Of a stretch of 64,000 nt of DNA, positions 12,019 to 30,800 are shown in pieces. Made by a program: the position numbers and the translations under genes. The notes under the pieces were generated by a model. That model worked only from the letters and a program-made list of their open reading frames with translations. It ran no database searches and had not been told where the DNA came from. This DNA comes from Acanthaster planci (lineage: Eukaryota; Echinodermata; Asteroidea; Valvatida; Acanthasteridae). Positions within the stretch are counted from its first letter, which is position 1. The number at the start of each line of letters is the position of its first letter. Location of the stretch: contig NW_019091404.1 of assembly GCF_001949145.1 (NCBI RefSeq), positions 2,487,582 to 2,551,581 of the forward strand, written 5' to 3'.

Positions 12019-14799
12019 TTAGCGAATGACATCTCCTGAATCTTCCTTGCCACGATACTTGGCTTTGCCTCGGGTCCATGGAAGATACTTATACTTGACC
12101 ATATGCTGCAGGAAAGAGCAAGAAAATGAAGACAGTTTGGAACTAAAAGTTCTTCAGAGTACTTGGGTTATTCTATAAATCAGGGGTCAATTTTTTTTCC
12201 TAACCCAATTACAAGCAAAAATACTACAACACTATGTTGAAGTTGAGTATACTTCCATGAGTGCAAGTACGAGTGTGGAATAAGTACTCAACTATGAGCA
12301 TAAGTACTACAAAACTGTGCTATAGTTAAGTATACTGCCATGAGCATCAGCGCAAGTATAATACAGAAAACAAGTTCAAATAAGAATAATAATAGTACCA
12401 GAACACTGTTAGGGGTGACGGGGTCCCACAAAGTACTGACCTTAATTTGTCGCTTCATTGTTAGACAGAAGAGAATGATGAAATACATGACCAAGATGGG
12501 CCAGAAGACGGGAACATCAAAGACTTCAAAGAATGTACAAAAGGTAGCAACCAGGACAGCTTTGGTAGCAGACAACCTAGAGGACAATCAAAGATAAGAA
12601 GATACATTACTTGAATTTCTAACATCTTTATAAGTCTCATTTAGAGGGTAAACTGCCACGCACCAGACACGACGAGACATGGTTTATTTCACATCTTACA
12701 ATTCAGAAATACAATGAATTGGTACAACACACTTACTGTTACAGATGCATTTTTGAGCAAGAAAACATTCACCAAACAGTAAAGATTGGAATCAGAAATC
12801 ATCTGTACCTCCTTCTAAAAATCCTTCCATTTTGGAAGAAAAAATCTTAAATATGTAATCTTAACAGTCTCTAATCAAATCCATGAACTGTTGACAGATT
12901 GATAACTGTTAAGGCCGAGATGTTCTGGGTTTCAGCTTACCAAAATTTAAACTCAGGTAATCTTCTGATGAACGGTCTGAACTCTTCATTGGATTTTGTT
13001 GGTAACTCAGGGCCATCCTCTGCAAGAGGAAAAACTCAGATTATTTAACTCGTTCAGGTGAAGCTGAGAGGACGGTATCAGGGTGAATTCATAAATACAA
13101 TTACCTGAGTCGTCTGTCAGTGCTGGATCAATTTTGGGTGATAGGAAAGCAATGAAGAGGTTGAGATGGTAAATGCCGAGCGCATAGGTGACTATATACC
13201 AGCCCTGTGCAGAAAAATACACAAACCAAAAGAACAGAAAATCATCACAACCGATCAAAAGAGACCAATAGGTTTTCAAACAAACTTTCTACAATTGAAA
13301 ACAATGTTTACAATTTTTTTCTCCGGAAGGATGTATTGGAATTTATAGTTTGCCACATGACTTGTTTAACAAGTTGATTGCAGACTACAAGTATACTCAT
13401 ACTAACAGGTGTACCGGATTCTGCCGCTACGAGTGCACTTGTGGGAAATGAAAGGCTATTGTAATGTATTGAACACACAGGCATCAGCGCTGTTGGCAGT
13501 GTTGAAATACATCTATAACATGCTCATGTTCACACAGACACCTGAAAGGCACCTATTAAATGTGCGCGCATGTATACAATACTTAGCAAATAGGAACGCC
13601 CTGTGAAATTATGCGCAGCAGTCCACATGTTAAAGACAATGACAGCCTCCCTTACAAATCCACCTCATTAAGGAGCGCCTGCCATATCAAGGCCTTAAAC
13701 TTCTGTAATTTTCTTGCATCCACATCTGAATGCTGAGGGTGTTGAGTGACAGATTGAGAGCTGACCTGCAGAAGCATCACTCTCAGGACGTAGAGAAGAC
13801 ACAGGATGACCGTCAGTGACCATCGGGCCACGGGATGAGGCACTGACTTGTCCAGTATTATTTGATATCTCTGCAATGGAATATTAAACAGAATCTGCAT
13901 AGGAGAGTCATGCATCCACAAACCAAAGCAAAAAACCAAGAAAATCCATTATGCTGACAGTTTTGGAAGTCCATACATTTTGCAGTTACATGTTGGTAGA
14001 ACCTCTCTAAATACTTGAAAATGAAACTAGATGTACATTAACCTCGCTAAGTTCCAAATTTATCTTTGAAATATGGACGTGCTGCATAGCACAGTGTCGC
14101 GGAACACTTGGGCAGTGTGCGCCAACAAGCATCTGGTCTCACTCTTGCGCAGCACTTTTGCGCGCCGCCACATACCCTTGGTGACGTAAGCGTCTGCATC
14201 CTGCGGAAAGCGTCATCGGATGTACAGCGTAAGGAACTGGAGCAGCGCGTCATTTTCTAACTTAGAACGCTGCAATCCAGGGGGAATGACCGTAGATTTT
14301 TCTGCGTTCATTCAAAACTGAATCTGCTTGCCCAGAAGAAGGTACTCAGTTACCGAAAGCTCAGCAATTACATGTTTCAGAGCACTGATTGTACATTATA
14401 TTCTTGTCAATATTCACAAATTTATCTTGTTTTCTTTGATTTTTAAAAGTAAAATACTATGAACTTCTTTCTTGACATCAATTTCCACAGAATACCATTC
14501 CGTCATATAACAAGCTTTCCTATCATATGGTTGGATTCAGCAGACTCAGCAGCATAATAATTGCTGTCGGGCTTGAATAACAGATTTATCCCTTCAAGTT
14601 CCAAGGTATGGCGACTCCTACAGTGTTAACAATTGGGTACATGTATCAGGTATACACTTACAATGTTCAACATTACAATGTAGATCAGATCACTCCAGCT
14701 ACGTGTACTTACCATGCCAATACCTCTGTAAAGTCTGACCAAAAACCCTGGCTGACTGCTGACCGAGTTGCCAGGCACATTGTTTGGTGTCCCATCCAT
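12019..14799 (-). CDS. RER1: RER1, retention in endoplasmic reticulum sorting receptor (6 coding exons, 197 aa)
   Basis: RER1 is a four-pass membrane protein of the early Golgi that returns escaped ER membrane proteins, including unassembled subunits, to the ER. Coding exons on the minus strand: 14799-14713, 13870-13766, 13204-13105, 13019-12941, 12576-12441 and 12105-12019. Total 594 nt, 197 residues (human 196). Conserved stretches include [51 protein letters not shown] and the exon-junction TMKRQIKHMVKYKY. The C-terminal [11 protein letters not shown] is typical. The first ATG follows an acceptor-like TATCTAG, so a 5' non-coding exon lies further up. The N-terminal 20 residues are variable, as in other species. 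The first introns hold a GC-rich block at 14050-14255 of unknown nature. Confidence 0.96.
12220..12360. repeat. Imperfect ~80-bp tandem duplication in RER1 intron
   Basis: Two diverged units, about 12220-12271 and 12302-12360, share TACTACAA..ACT, AGTATACT and CCATGAG..GCAAGTA in the same order. It lies in the RER1 intron between the two last coding exons. Confidence 0.5.
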
Positions 14800-15078
14800 G
14801 AAGAATGATGATGTGACTAGATACAAGCAAAAAGACTACAGCATTACACAATGAATACTTCAACGTGTTCAAGGCATGTCTTTAATTAATGCCTGAAATC
14901 CAAACTGCAGGATTGTCACAGACTTTGAATTCTAATATCTTCCGAAATGAGAATGACTCGACAATTTTACTTACACTGACACATTTGTCAGAGTTTGGAC
15001 TTTTATATGAGCACCCTAAAGCTTTCCAAAACTGCATATTTTCTGATGTATTGCACCTCGAAAAACTAGGCCTGTGAT

Positions 15079-15438
15079 ATTTATATGCTGACTGTGGTCG
15101 GCGCCATTCTGAAAAACGAAGGCAGTGCTTTGTGCGCAGAAAGTCAAGGCACCCGACAGGTGTCGTGGATGAATAATTCATGTTGTCACAGTACTGCTAA
15201 GTTGCGCATAGACAGAACGCCCACAGCACATGTAGCATGGTACAGTGACATGCATATTAATGTTATTTAAATTTAATTTCACCGGTTCCTTGTTCATCTG
15301 TCATGCAAGATGTGACGGGGTACCAGTTTTGTATGGTACAACCTATACCAGAGCACCTGTCGGGTGCCTTGAAATCCAAAAGCACAAAGCGCTGACTTCG
15401 TTTTTCAAAATGGTGCTGCCCACGGTCAGCATATAAAT
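15079..15438. mobile_element. MITE with ~85-bp terminal inverted repeats
   Basis: The left arm (15079 to about 15165) starts ATTTATATGCTGAC and contains CTGAAAAACGAAG and AAGGCACCCGACAGGTG. The right arm (about 15345-15438) is its reverse complement, ending GTCAGCATATAAAT. The symmetric TATA at each end hides the exact target duplication; a TA target is possible. No transposase is present. It lies upstream of RER1 and enolase. Confidence 0.8.
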
Positions 15439-15887
15439 CTGAGCGATAAGATACTACATGTACCAATGGGCTCTTTCAAAACTTGGGCAGCAGTTTAGAT
15501 ATGTCTTGACATGGAACAGCCGTCGAGACGATGAGGGGTCAAGTGACAAAATGTTCAACGACCTTATTTTAAAGATGGCGACTGTGAGAGCGAGCCCGTG
15601 AGATTGAATGGGTGAAGGCAAAAAGACTGGAAAATACCAGAACAACGTGAGTGAAATAATTCAATAAATGGCGTTAAGAAAGTGGAGAGGCTAAGGATCA
15701 TCTCTGTATGCAAAAGAAATTGCGCCCACAAGGATAAGTGGGTGCGCTGAAAATGTTCAGTACGCCGACACAAAATTGCCTATACGGATGTGTGGTTAAG
15801 GATAGAGCAGGAGTGAGAGTCCGTGCCACACAGTTCAGTAGTAGTAGTAGTGGGGCTAGAGAGAGCATAGACATGCTAGACACAGGC

Positions 15888-15930
15888 CTACCCCAGAACT
15901 GTGGGGTCTGATATCCGCCCGGCTCCCACG
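15888..15930. repeat. Half copy of a short palindromic repeat
   Basis: CTACCCCAGAACTGTGGGG followed by TCTGATATCCGCCCGGCTCCCACG matches the left half of the complete hairpin at 17351-17426. The right half is missing. Confidence 0.6.
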
Positions 15931-16499
15931 TTTAAGGTTTACAATGACCTTATATTTCTGGGAGAAATACTGAACCAATTCAACTTTTTTGGCCTGGTCA
16001 TTTAATCTTAAACTTAAGTTAAAAGGCATGAAAGGTAAAGAGCAATGGATGGAGGGCGTGCTTTCCCAAGATCCATAACTTCATGTAGTATCGACCATAT
16101 CTGATTCACCTTTTCTACGATGAATAACGTGCTAACGAGAATACTTTACACCTACCAACACCAAAACACAAGAAATCCTCCGATTTACTTCAGTCCTATG
16201 TCCGAATGATTTGAAGTAAATGAAAATGACCCGGCAAAATCTGGATTTATCGGGGTTGTAGTGGTTTATCGCACCCAAGGTTATCACACAGTCCGTCAGT
16301 TCCACGTCGTGACCTCGTTCCAGTAAATTAAATCTTGTAATCAGCAAAACTGAAAATTTTGACTTCATTTTTATCTCTAGCTCTTTCAAACTATTCCCTA
16401 GATATATATTAATATTTAACTTAATCTGAAATGTAAATTAAAGTATTTAGTTTAATGGTCTTTGTGTATTTCACACTATTTTCACGAAATTAATTTACA

Positions 16500-16607
16500 G
16501 GTTACAGTTGAAAGATCGTGACCTGCCGGTTTCTGACTGCCCAAAATCGGATGATCGCTGCTCGGAATAGCTCACATTCTTACAGGTTTTCTGCAGTGTG
16601 AGGCGGC
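16500..16607 (+). promoter_or_regulatory. Candidate enolase 5' non-coding exon and promoter
   Basis: A GC-richer patch ending in a strong donor (GGCGGC|GTAAGT, intron from 16608). The first coding exon of enolase is preceded by an acceptor near 17841 and a short 5' UTR, so an upstream non-coding exon is expected on this strand. The match is positional only; no TATA box was seen. Confidence 0.25.
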
Positions 16608-17350
16608 GTAAGTTTCGTTATCTTTAAACAGGTTGTGCGACCATGATGCGACAGTGTTTTTGTAAGACGATGTGCAAAATTTGTAGGTTTAGGTCGGCAT
16701 TTACAAGAAATAGGCCTTGTGACTTGGCAGCGCCTGCCGTGACTAAGTTTTTGATGGGGGATGGGCCGTGGACGCGTCGGATTTCATGCGTACGTGCTTG
16801 ACGTGCGGACGCCGTCACTCGCCAGATCATCAGTACGGGCATGACGGGCGCACGCACGAACAGGCGGACTGTTCATGCCTAATACTTGTCCGCAAATTGA
16901 AGGACAATAACTCTAGAAAATTGTTCTATTTTAATCTGAAGTTGTTCAAGTTGTAGTCCTAGCCTGAGGCCAAGGCTACATGTACCTCAAAAGTGGAGCG
17001 TTTTACATCTTTCCAGCGACTGTCCGTAAATTTGAGGACAAGACTCAAGACACAGTGGACATGCTTTCTAACATTTAAATTGCTAGTTTTGTTTCCCGAT
17101 CTCAGGACAATCTCTGGTCGTACTCATTCAGGCTTTTTTAGTGGTTTTACAGGCTTAACATGACATGCTTAAAGTTAATGGACATGATGGAATGGTATTA
17201 TATACATGTTATAAAGCCTGTAATTTTTAGTTCAGTCATTTGATGCTTGATGCGTAACAAGTATTTATTTGGGCTTATAGTAGGTGAGGCCCATACAAAG
17301 TGCAAAATTGTAATTTACAGTGCAGTTTAATTTGTTGTGTAGGATTACGT

Positions 17351-17426
17351 TACCCCTAGAACTGTGGGGTCTGACGCCTGCCCCGCTCCCACGGGGTGAA
17401 TGTCGGACCCCATAGATCTGGGGGTA
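17351..17426. repeat. 76-bp palindromic element
   Basis: Left arm TACCCCTAGAACTGTGGGG and right arm CCCCATAGATCTGGGGGTA are imperfect inverted copies. A second inverted pair, CCCCGCTCCCACGGGG, lies between them. A truncated copy lies at 15888-15930. It behaves like a tiny fold-back transposon. Confidence 0.65.
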
Positions 17427-17871
17427 GGATCACGTTTGTTTGCCGTTAGGCCGAATACAAAAACAACATTCTGCTTTCAGTACTTATAAGTTTCTTCAAA
17501 CTCCACTGTGTGTTCTGATTAGGCCCTTGGTCTGTTGCTAGGGTGGGGCCTATGTCTCGTGAGGTGGTGATGTTCCAGATTTCTTAGAAATAATTAAAAC
17601 CCAACAAAACAGGAACTGTTATCAAGAACAATCATTCCTAAAACAAAAAAACCAACCCACTCCCCTTCCTCTAAAAAAAACAAAAACAACTGAGCTTTCT
17701 CCAGAAAAAAGTATGTTTGAACAGTTCTCACAAACAGCCTTTGGGTAGAAGAAAGGAAAATAAGAGTAACGTGCATGGTGATTGGTCTCTTGCTATTACC
17801 ATTTGATGAAAATTAAATATGCCATAATTCACTCTTTGCAGAGCTTCAGTATCAGGTACCAGTGAAACATC

Positions 17872-24443
<6,572 letters not shown>

Positions 24444-25665
24444 AAATGAAACCACTCTCCAAGAGGATTGGTTCAGTCCAGACTGAAAGGTATTTGGATT
24501 TCGAATCTACAGAAAGGTATTTGGGTTGTACCACTATAAAGGTGAGATAGGAGGTAAAAATTAGATCCCACCCTAAAAATTATATATATGATTGAAAGGT
24601 AGTAAAAATTTCTTGTTGGACTTATCTCATGGCAGTAATTTTGTCAGGCTTCCTGAGTGGGGATAAGCGAACTTCGGGCCATTGCCTTAAAGATAGGCTG
24701 TTTGGTCACATATTTCTGTATTATTTCTGTGTTTTTGCTCAGTGAGCTTGTTACGCCACAAGGAATATCAGATTCTACATTATAAAACTGAAATTATGAG
24801 TCAATTCTCTTGGCAACAACTAGGAACTTTTCCAGGGCCAGGGACGAGGTCAAAGCTGAGATGGATCAGTACTGTGGAAACAGCTCAGTCATTGGCTGCA
24901 ACTGTTACGGCTACAGCTATTAATAACACATGTGCTAATGGCAGCCACTGGCAAGCAGTTGAGCCTCTTCCCATAGACACGCATGTCACTCAAGGCAGTC
25001 AAAATTGCAGCTATGTGAATGTCTGTAAATCACATGATTGTACTTAGTGCTAGATTATGTCAGTAACCCTGTAGGGCACCAGAGTGCAATTGAAGTTCAT
25101 CGTCCTACAGTACCACTGTTCCACAAGGTTGCCGAGAAGGCTGTTATTAACGTACGTTGCTTTACTCTCACAACCTGGTTGAAAAGAAAGCTACAAGTAT
25201 TTTGTTTTCCACTGTAACTGGTAACTTAAGTCTTGTGTGACAGTTAAGCAAGCTAACATCCAGTTTAGTGATTGGAAAAGTGTTAGAAAGTTAGTGGGAT
25301 TAGTTAAAATGAGTAAATTTGCTGCCACCTCTGGAGTTTTGATACCACAGCTCATTAGAAATAGCACAAGTATTTGAAACTTACTTTAGTGTAAAGTTGA
25401 GAATGATTCCGCATTCTAAAAAATGTGTGAAGTATTGAAATAATCATGAAAGAGGCTGGAAACAATGATTGCTGTACCAATAATTGACTGCCAAATTTGG
25501 AATTGGGCTTATAATTCCAAATGGAATGTGAAGGTCTGGTTAAAAGTCTTAATAATCAATTTACTTTGGAATTCTGATCTTCCTTCACAACGAAGGAAGA
25601 CAACGTAGGATTTTGCAGGTTTTTGTTGACTCTACCAAAGCCAAAACAGAAATATTTGAACAGAA

Positions 25666-25671
25666 AATAAA
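25666..25671 (+). terminator. Candidate enolase poly(A) signal
   Basis: AATAAA in a non-coding stretch about 1.2 kb after the enolase stop codon. A second AATAAA is at 25924. Which one is used cannot be told from sequence. Confidence 0.3.
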
Positions 25672-26180
25672 TTAGATGGATGGATGAAATAATGTCTGAA
25701 ACTCTGAAGGGAAGTTTTTGTTGAATGTGAATTCTGGTACAGATTTGCTACAGAGTGCAAATAGAATGCGTGGAGACCCTCTTTGGTCTTACATCTGCTG
25801 TGAAATTGTTGGAAAAGCCTAGCCTCAAATGCATAGAGTTATTCACATTTCCAGTTTGAAAACCATTGATCTGGTCTGTGTGGAAGTGACAATGTACGTT
25901 TTGCATACTGTGACTAATAGCTTAATAAACACCTTCTCCATGTGCAGTGATTAACCTCATGCGATTCTGTGATTTCAAAAGCTGCCGTTTGATAAAGTTT
26001 TATGCCCGGTTAGCCTGGAGGAATTCTGGTGGAAGACATTCGGAACGATGCAGAAAATGAAATATGCAGCCGGCTCTGGAGGTGTGATATTATCCAAGAA
26101 ATATCGTCACGGTGCTGAAAACGTTCGCTGATCCCTGATGCCACGCTGTTCGCAATTAGTTCCAACAGTGAGTGCATTAA

Positions 26181-26242
26181 CCCTTACCCCCTAGGGTGTA
26201 TGTAAAATCGTATTGAAATTGGAGGATTTGGGACTGTTAGGG
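26181..26242. mobile_element. 62-bp TTAA-flanked MITE
   Basis: Exactly bracketed by TTAA at 26177-26180 and 26243-26246. The left end is CCCTTACCCCCTAGGG and the right end GGAGGATTTGGGACTGTTAGGG. Related to the copies at 1283, 6154 and 19010. Confidence 0.7.
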
Positions 26243-27856
26243 TTAAAGGCATTAATGGACTGTGTGTGACTCATTGAATGATTCATGATTTGGTTTCTTT
26301 AATTTTTGATAATCGAAAGATGCAGAAATTATAGAACTGGAAATACTTCAAATGGAATAAATGGAAAGATTCTTTACCAAATATATTAATTAAAGGACAC
26401 TTTCAGTTATCTTACATATTTGTACATGAGGTAAAATATGTACACGGACACGTTTTAGACAGTTTACACCGAGATTTGAAATACAGAATGTGATAAGCAG
26501 TACACACGGTGTTACATTTTTCATTGCACAGTGAACATTATGAGTAAAATTAACACGAGGCACTTTCACTTTTCATTAACAGGCAACCGAGTTTAAAGCG
26601 TATTGTCATATTTCTATGACTGTGATTAAAATGTTAGTTCCCTACTTTGAAAATGACTCCTGAAAATCAATGTTTTTTTGAAAGCGACAGAGCTGTGACA
26701 TCTTTTTACCGAAATCTTTAGACAGACTTGTTTAAACAGAATGTTGGCGCATTGTGGACAGAATTAGTAACACATATGCTTAGTACTTATTAGTCAAACT
26801 AAAAATGGGTTATTTGGGGAAACTTCCCCATGAAAAGAAAATTAATCTGAAAATTTGAAAAAAGAAAGACAACTTTCTAAATATGACAACATTAATATGG
26901 GAAATACACATCAACATCGTTAACAAAATGTTGATTTGGTTAGACGAATTCTGGATTACTGTAAATCGAAGACCAATTTTATAAAGGCGACTTGAAGAAC
27001 ATTTAAGCTTCCCGTCAACTGCCTGTTTTTGTAATTCTTGTGCAAAGTTGCAGATATCTAAAGATGGTAATTTCACACCTGCTTTCTTTTGCTCTTGAAG
27101 AAAACTCGCCATGTAAGATTTCTGACTCTCACTTATTTCCTGTCCCTTTTATGTGGAAAGACCATTTCACAGCAACTGATTTGGGCCGGAATGGAAGTGT
27201 TGACATAAAATTGGTCTGAGATTGGTTTTGTGGTAAAGCGATGGAGTCATAAACACTCCGACTTGCGTACATCTCCAAAACGAACGAAGAACACTGGCGT
27301 AGAATTGCCAAGCAGGATTTTAGATTCATATCCCTGCTTTCTGGGTGAAATGTCTTCCTTGGGTCTCGTGGGAACTCGGTTTAATCCAAAATGAAACCAA
27401 ACTCGAAAGGAAAATCAAAACCAGGCAATATACATACCTCGGATTATACAGGCATTTTAGAAGCAGTGTAGGTTTGGTTGGACTCGACCAAATCTTCATA
27501 CTTATACTGTCCTTGATAGTAGGGAAAATTTATGCTTTGCAAACTGGGCAAGAAGGATAAAAGGTGGAGAAGTGATGTCATCAAAAGACACAGTTTCCTT
27601 AAATTTTATGGATCTCAGAATTGACTGAGAAATTCTATTTCAAATCATCCTGTGTGTCGCGATCCGATTGCAAAGTGACTCGCTGCATTATTTCAGTCTT
27701 ATTCAGTTAACTTTTAATTTTTGAGGGAGATTTTCTTTCAAGCTAGCGAGTGAATGTGGAGAAAAATTTCAATCAGTTTTCTGACTGCTGATACCTCCGA
27801 TAATTAATTTTTCACTAAATGAGCTCTTTGGAGTTTGAAAGTTGACAAAGCAGTTG

Positions 27857-30800
27857 TTAGAGGGAGGTTGTGCTTGTGGTGGTTTCCATATTAAGGATAC
27901 ACTGTGCCTTGGGTACACCCATTTCTTCAAGTTCCTCGGCCATGTATATTGGCCCAATGAAGTCGACCCCTATGTTTTCTCGAGGCTTGGCAACAAGGTT
28001 CCCCGTGCCGTCAAAATCCCACTGCACTATTGGCTGCACATTTGTCTTCAAGTCATCGCTGTCGCCGGTTTGTGTGCCCAAGCTCCGGCGCTTCACGAAG
28101 CGTTTGATACGTTTCTGGTGAGCGTAGTCTTGAGTCCTGGGTTTGTGCTGGGGCGAGACGAAGTCCCGGCTTCTGAACACCGTGGTTTCGTAGCTCAGGC
28201 TCTTCGGCAGGACGCGGTTGGCGGTGCTGCTCCTTAGCGACGTCAGGCCATAGTCGCTTTGGTTAGAAGGGTAATCGTATGCACTGCTTTCACTGCTTGG
28301 GTATCTCTGCATGGTGGCTTTGAAAGGTAGATACGGGGCACCGTAGAGCTCATGGTACAGACTTGGGTTCACCTGCTTGCTCCGTGGATAGCATTGTGGG
28401 TACTGGGTTGGAAATGATGGAACACTGTATCGGGACTGTCTCATTGTCATAACATTGCCGCCTTGGTAGGCTTTGGGGTGAGCTCTTCCATCGTTCTCAG
28501 ACTTTATGGAGCTAGATCTGTTCAAGTTGAGGTTCGATGTCTCGTCAACACTTGCCATGAAGAAGGACGGTTCAATGTTAGCAAGCCTGGGTAATATTCT
28601 CTCTTGCCCAGCAGCGAAGCTCAACCCCTCTGATAAGGCCCTTCCTTCTTCTAGGGACGCCATGGCCCTGAGACGCAAGCTGTCCTGAGAGATGAAGCTC
28701 TCAACGTACCCAGAATCCTTGGAATCATTCCGCTGGTTGGACCGCATCCCGAAGTAGTGATTGAATTTGAATCGTTTTCTGGCGTCACCGAGGCTTTCCG
28801 TCTCAGAGCCCTCGATGAAGTTGCCCTTCTCCACAGAACCATCTTCTGAATCGGACGCATTCTGCGTCAAGGCATCAGTGTGACTGCAATGAACATCCGC
28901 ATCAATTTTCATCTGCAAGGGCGGACAGGTGTCTTCGCTGAGCACAGACACCTCAGTTGTCATCTCCTCGGCCGAAGAGATTGCAGGGTTATCGTAGGCA
29001 TGCTCACTTACGTCATAAGACTTGCTTCCCATGACAAGACCGGTCCTGGACGAGACGTCGCTCCTGGTGCGATTTCGTGTCAGCTGTAGAGGGAGTGGGG
29101 TACTAGGGGCGTAGGTCCCTGCATCCAGAAGGGCGTCCAAAGTTCGACTGCGGTCCATACCACCCCCACTGTGAACCTTTAGATGGAAAAAAATTTAAGT
29201 TAATTCTAAGGCACACCATCCTTACTGTATACGCTAAAAAAAAATGTAAATTTCTGATTTTAGAGCCTCGGTGCAACTGCATGAGGAAACCGACGAAACC
29301 TGAAATCCTCCTCAAATGACAACAACAGGTCATCTTGTGGTGAACGTTTTTTTTTTAGCGAGTGTTTTTCTTTTTCTAGAGAAATCTCAAGGGAAGTATA
29401 ATTTTACAGTATTACTGCGTGGGAGGGAATTTTGACGTAAGTCTCAGTGCCATTCAACGAATCAAAGCTTTCTCCCAGCCGTCACTGATAAATCTTTGAT
29501 AATCCCGGTAATCTTCCAAAGGTGTACCTCCGGTATCTTGGCCCTGGATTGCAAGGAGGGACTGTGACCTCTCCGGGGTCGCTTGTTGCTCCTCTTGGTG
29601 CTGGAGCTGGAGTCCCTGCCCATCTGGATGGTGACTCTCTTCACCGCTGGCTTGGTGTTGGTGTTGCCAGCCTGCGGGACACACGACAGAAGACAGGTAC
29701 AATCAACCTACTACGACAGCCAACCATCACGTGGATATGTCTTTTTACACCGGTCCACGCATCACTGAGTTTGGGTGATCATGTATCTAGTCACACGCCT
29801 ATGTTACTGGCATGTCTCTCTACATGGGTCCACACAGCGATGATCCTGTATCTAGTCACACCCGTCTGTTATTGGCGTGTCTTTTTACATGGATCCACAA
29901 ACTTTAACGATGAGAAACATTGTAAGGCCCCAAAAACTCTTAAACATTGGAAAGAATCAAATTACGTTGCTTTTTATCTCTTATTAAACCATAAACAAAA
30001 TCGATGACCAACAGCCAACCAATAATGGTGAACAATGATCACAGCTATTCAAGAATACTGTATATCCTGCCGATTTTTTTACCATCCTCGAAACTGGATG
30101 ACATAAATTTTGCACAGCGCGCACACAAGGCTCCCCATGAATGAAAATAATTCCAAATCTGAATACACACAAATTGTGGATGCCTTTTTGTTCCAGGCAC
30201 CTTATGTTCTCGAGGACTGTATATACAAGTTAATCATTCGTTGAGGATGTCCAGAGGGCATTGTGATTGGATAGATTATAAGGTATGATATCGGAGATAA
30301 TGTCTTCTTCTTCCACGTAACTGCCACCCCTTTTATATCATCATGTGCTCCCAGCTTCCTTTGGAGAAACAGCATCCCCGTCCATGGGGGGGGGGGCAGG
30401 ACACAAGGATGAGTTTCTCTAGCTAATAGAGCTAACACGGAGCGCAGTGGGTGAGGAAATAAAAGGACAATTCAAGATACGGGAAAGCTACCAGCGGAGA
30501 TAATCTGTCATTTTGCGGCCAGATTATTACCGACATAATATCAACCATCTCAACTGAGTTAAAGGAAAATCACGGGTGGGGTTCAGTCCGAATTTTCAGT
30601 ACGGTTGAAACTACTCACTGAAATTAAGGCAGATATAAAGACAATAATAAACTTTCAAAAAAATCCGAAGCAGAAGAAGGTCTGATCAAATATTGAGACT
30701 GTACTAAATGCCAAGTTGACAAAAACGTTTGTGCAGCATGCAAAATTTACTACCCAAGGATAAGCTACACTAATGTAGAGTGCTTGTAAACACGCTTCAT

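Larger units (their letters stand above)
24444..27856. other. Intergenic: enolase 3' region and 3' flank of the membrane-protein gene
   Basis: No intact gene is seen. Two minus-strand reading frames at 26810-27329 are short and unassigned. A TTAA-family MITE is at 26181. Two plus-strand AATAAA motifs (25666 and 25924) are candidate ends for a long enolase 3' UTR. Confidence 0.45.

Noticed and set aside
14047-14255. GC-rich block in an RER1 intron with a 68-codon frame
   Set aside because: Rich in GCGC and short dyads but no clear terminal repeats, coding signal or RNA structure.
26810-27329. Two short minus-strand frames with a vaguely helix-turn-helix, transposase-like stretch (KKAGVKLPSLDICNFAQEL)
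   Set aside because: They are too short and in different frames, with no catalytic motif; resemblance to pogo/CENP-B domains is only impressionistic.
27842-28237. 131-codon plus-strand frame
   Set aside because: Shadow of the tail exon of the membrane-protein gene on the other strand.
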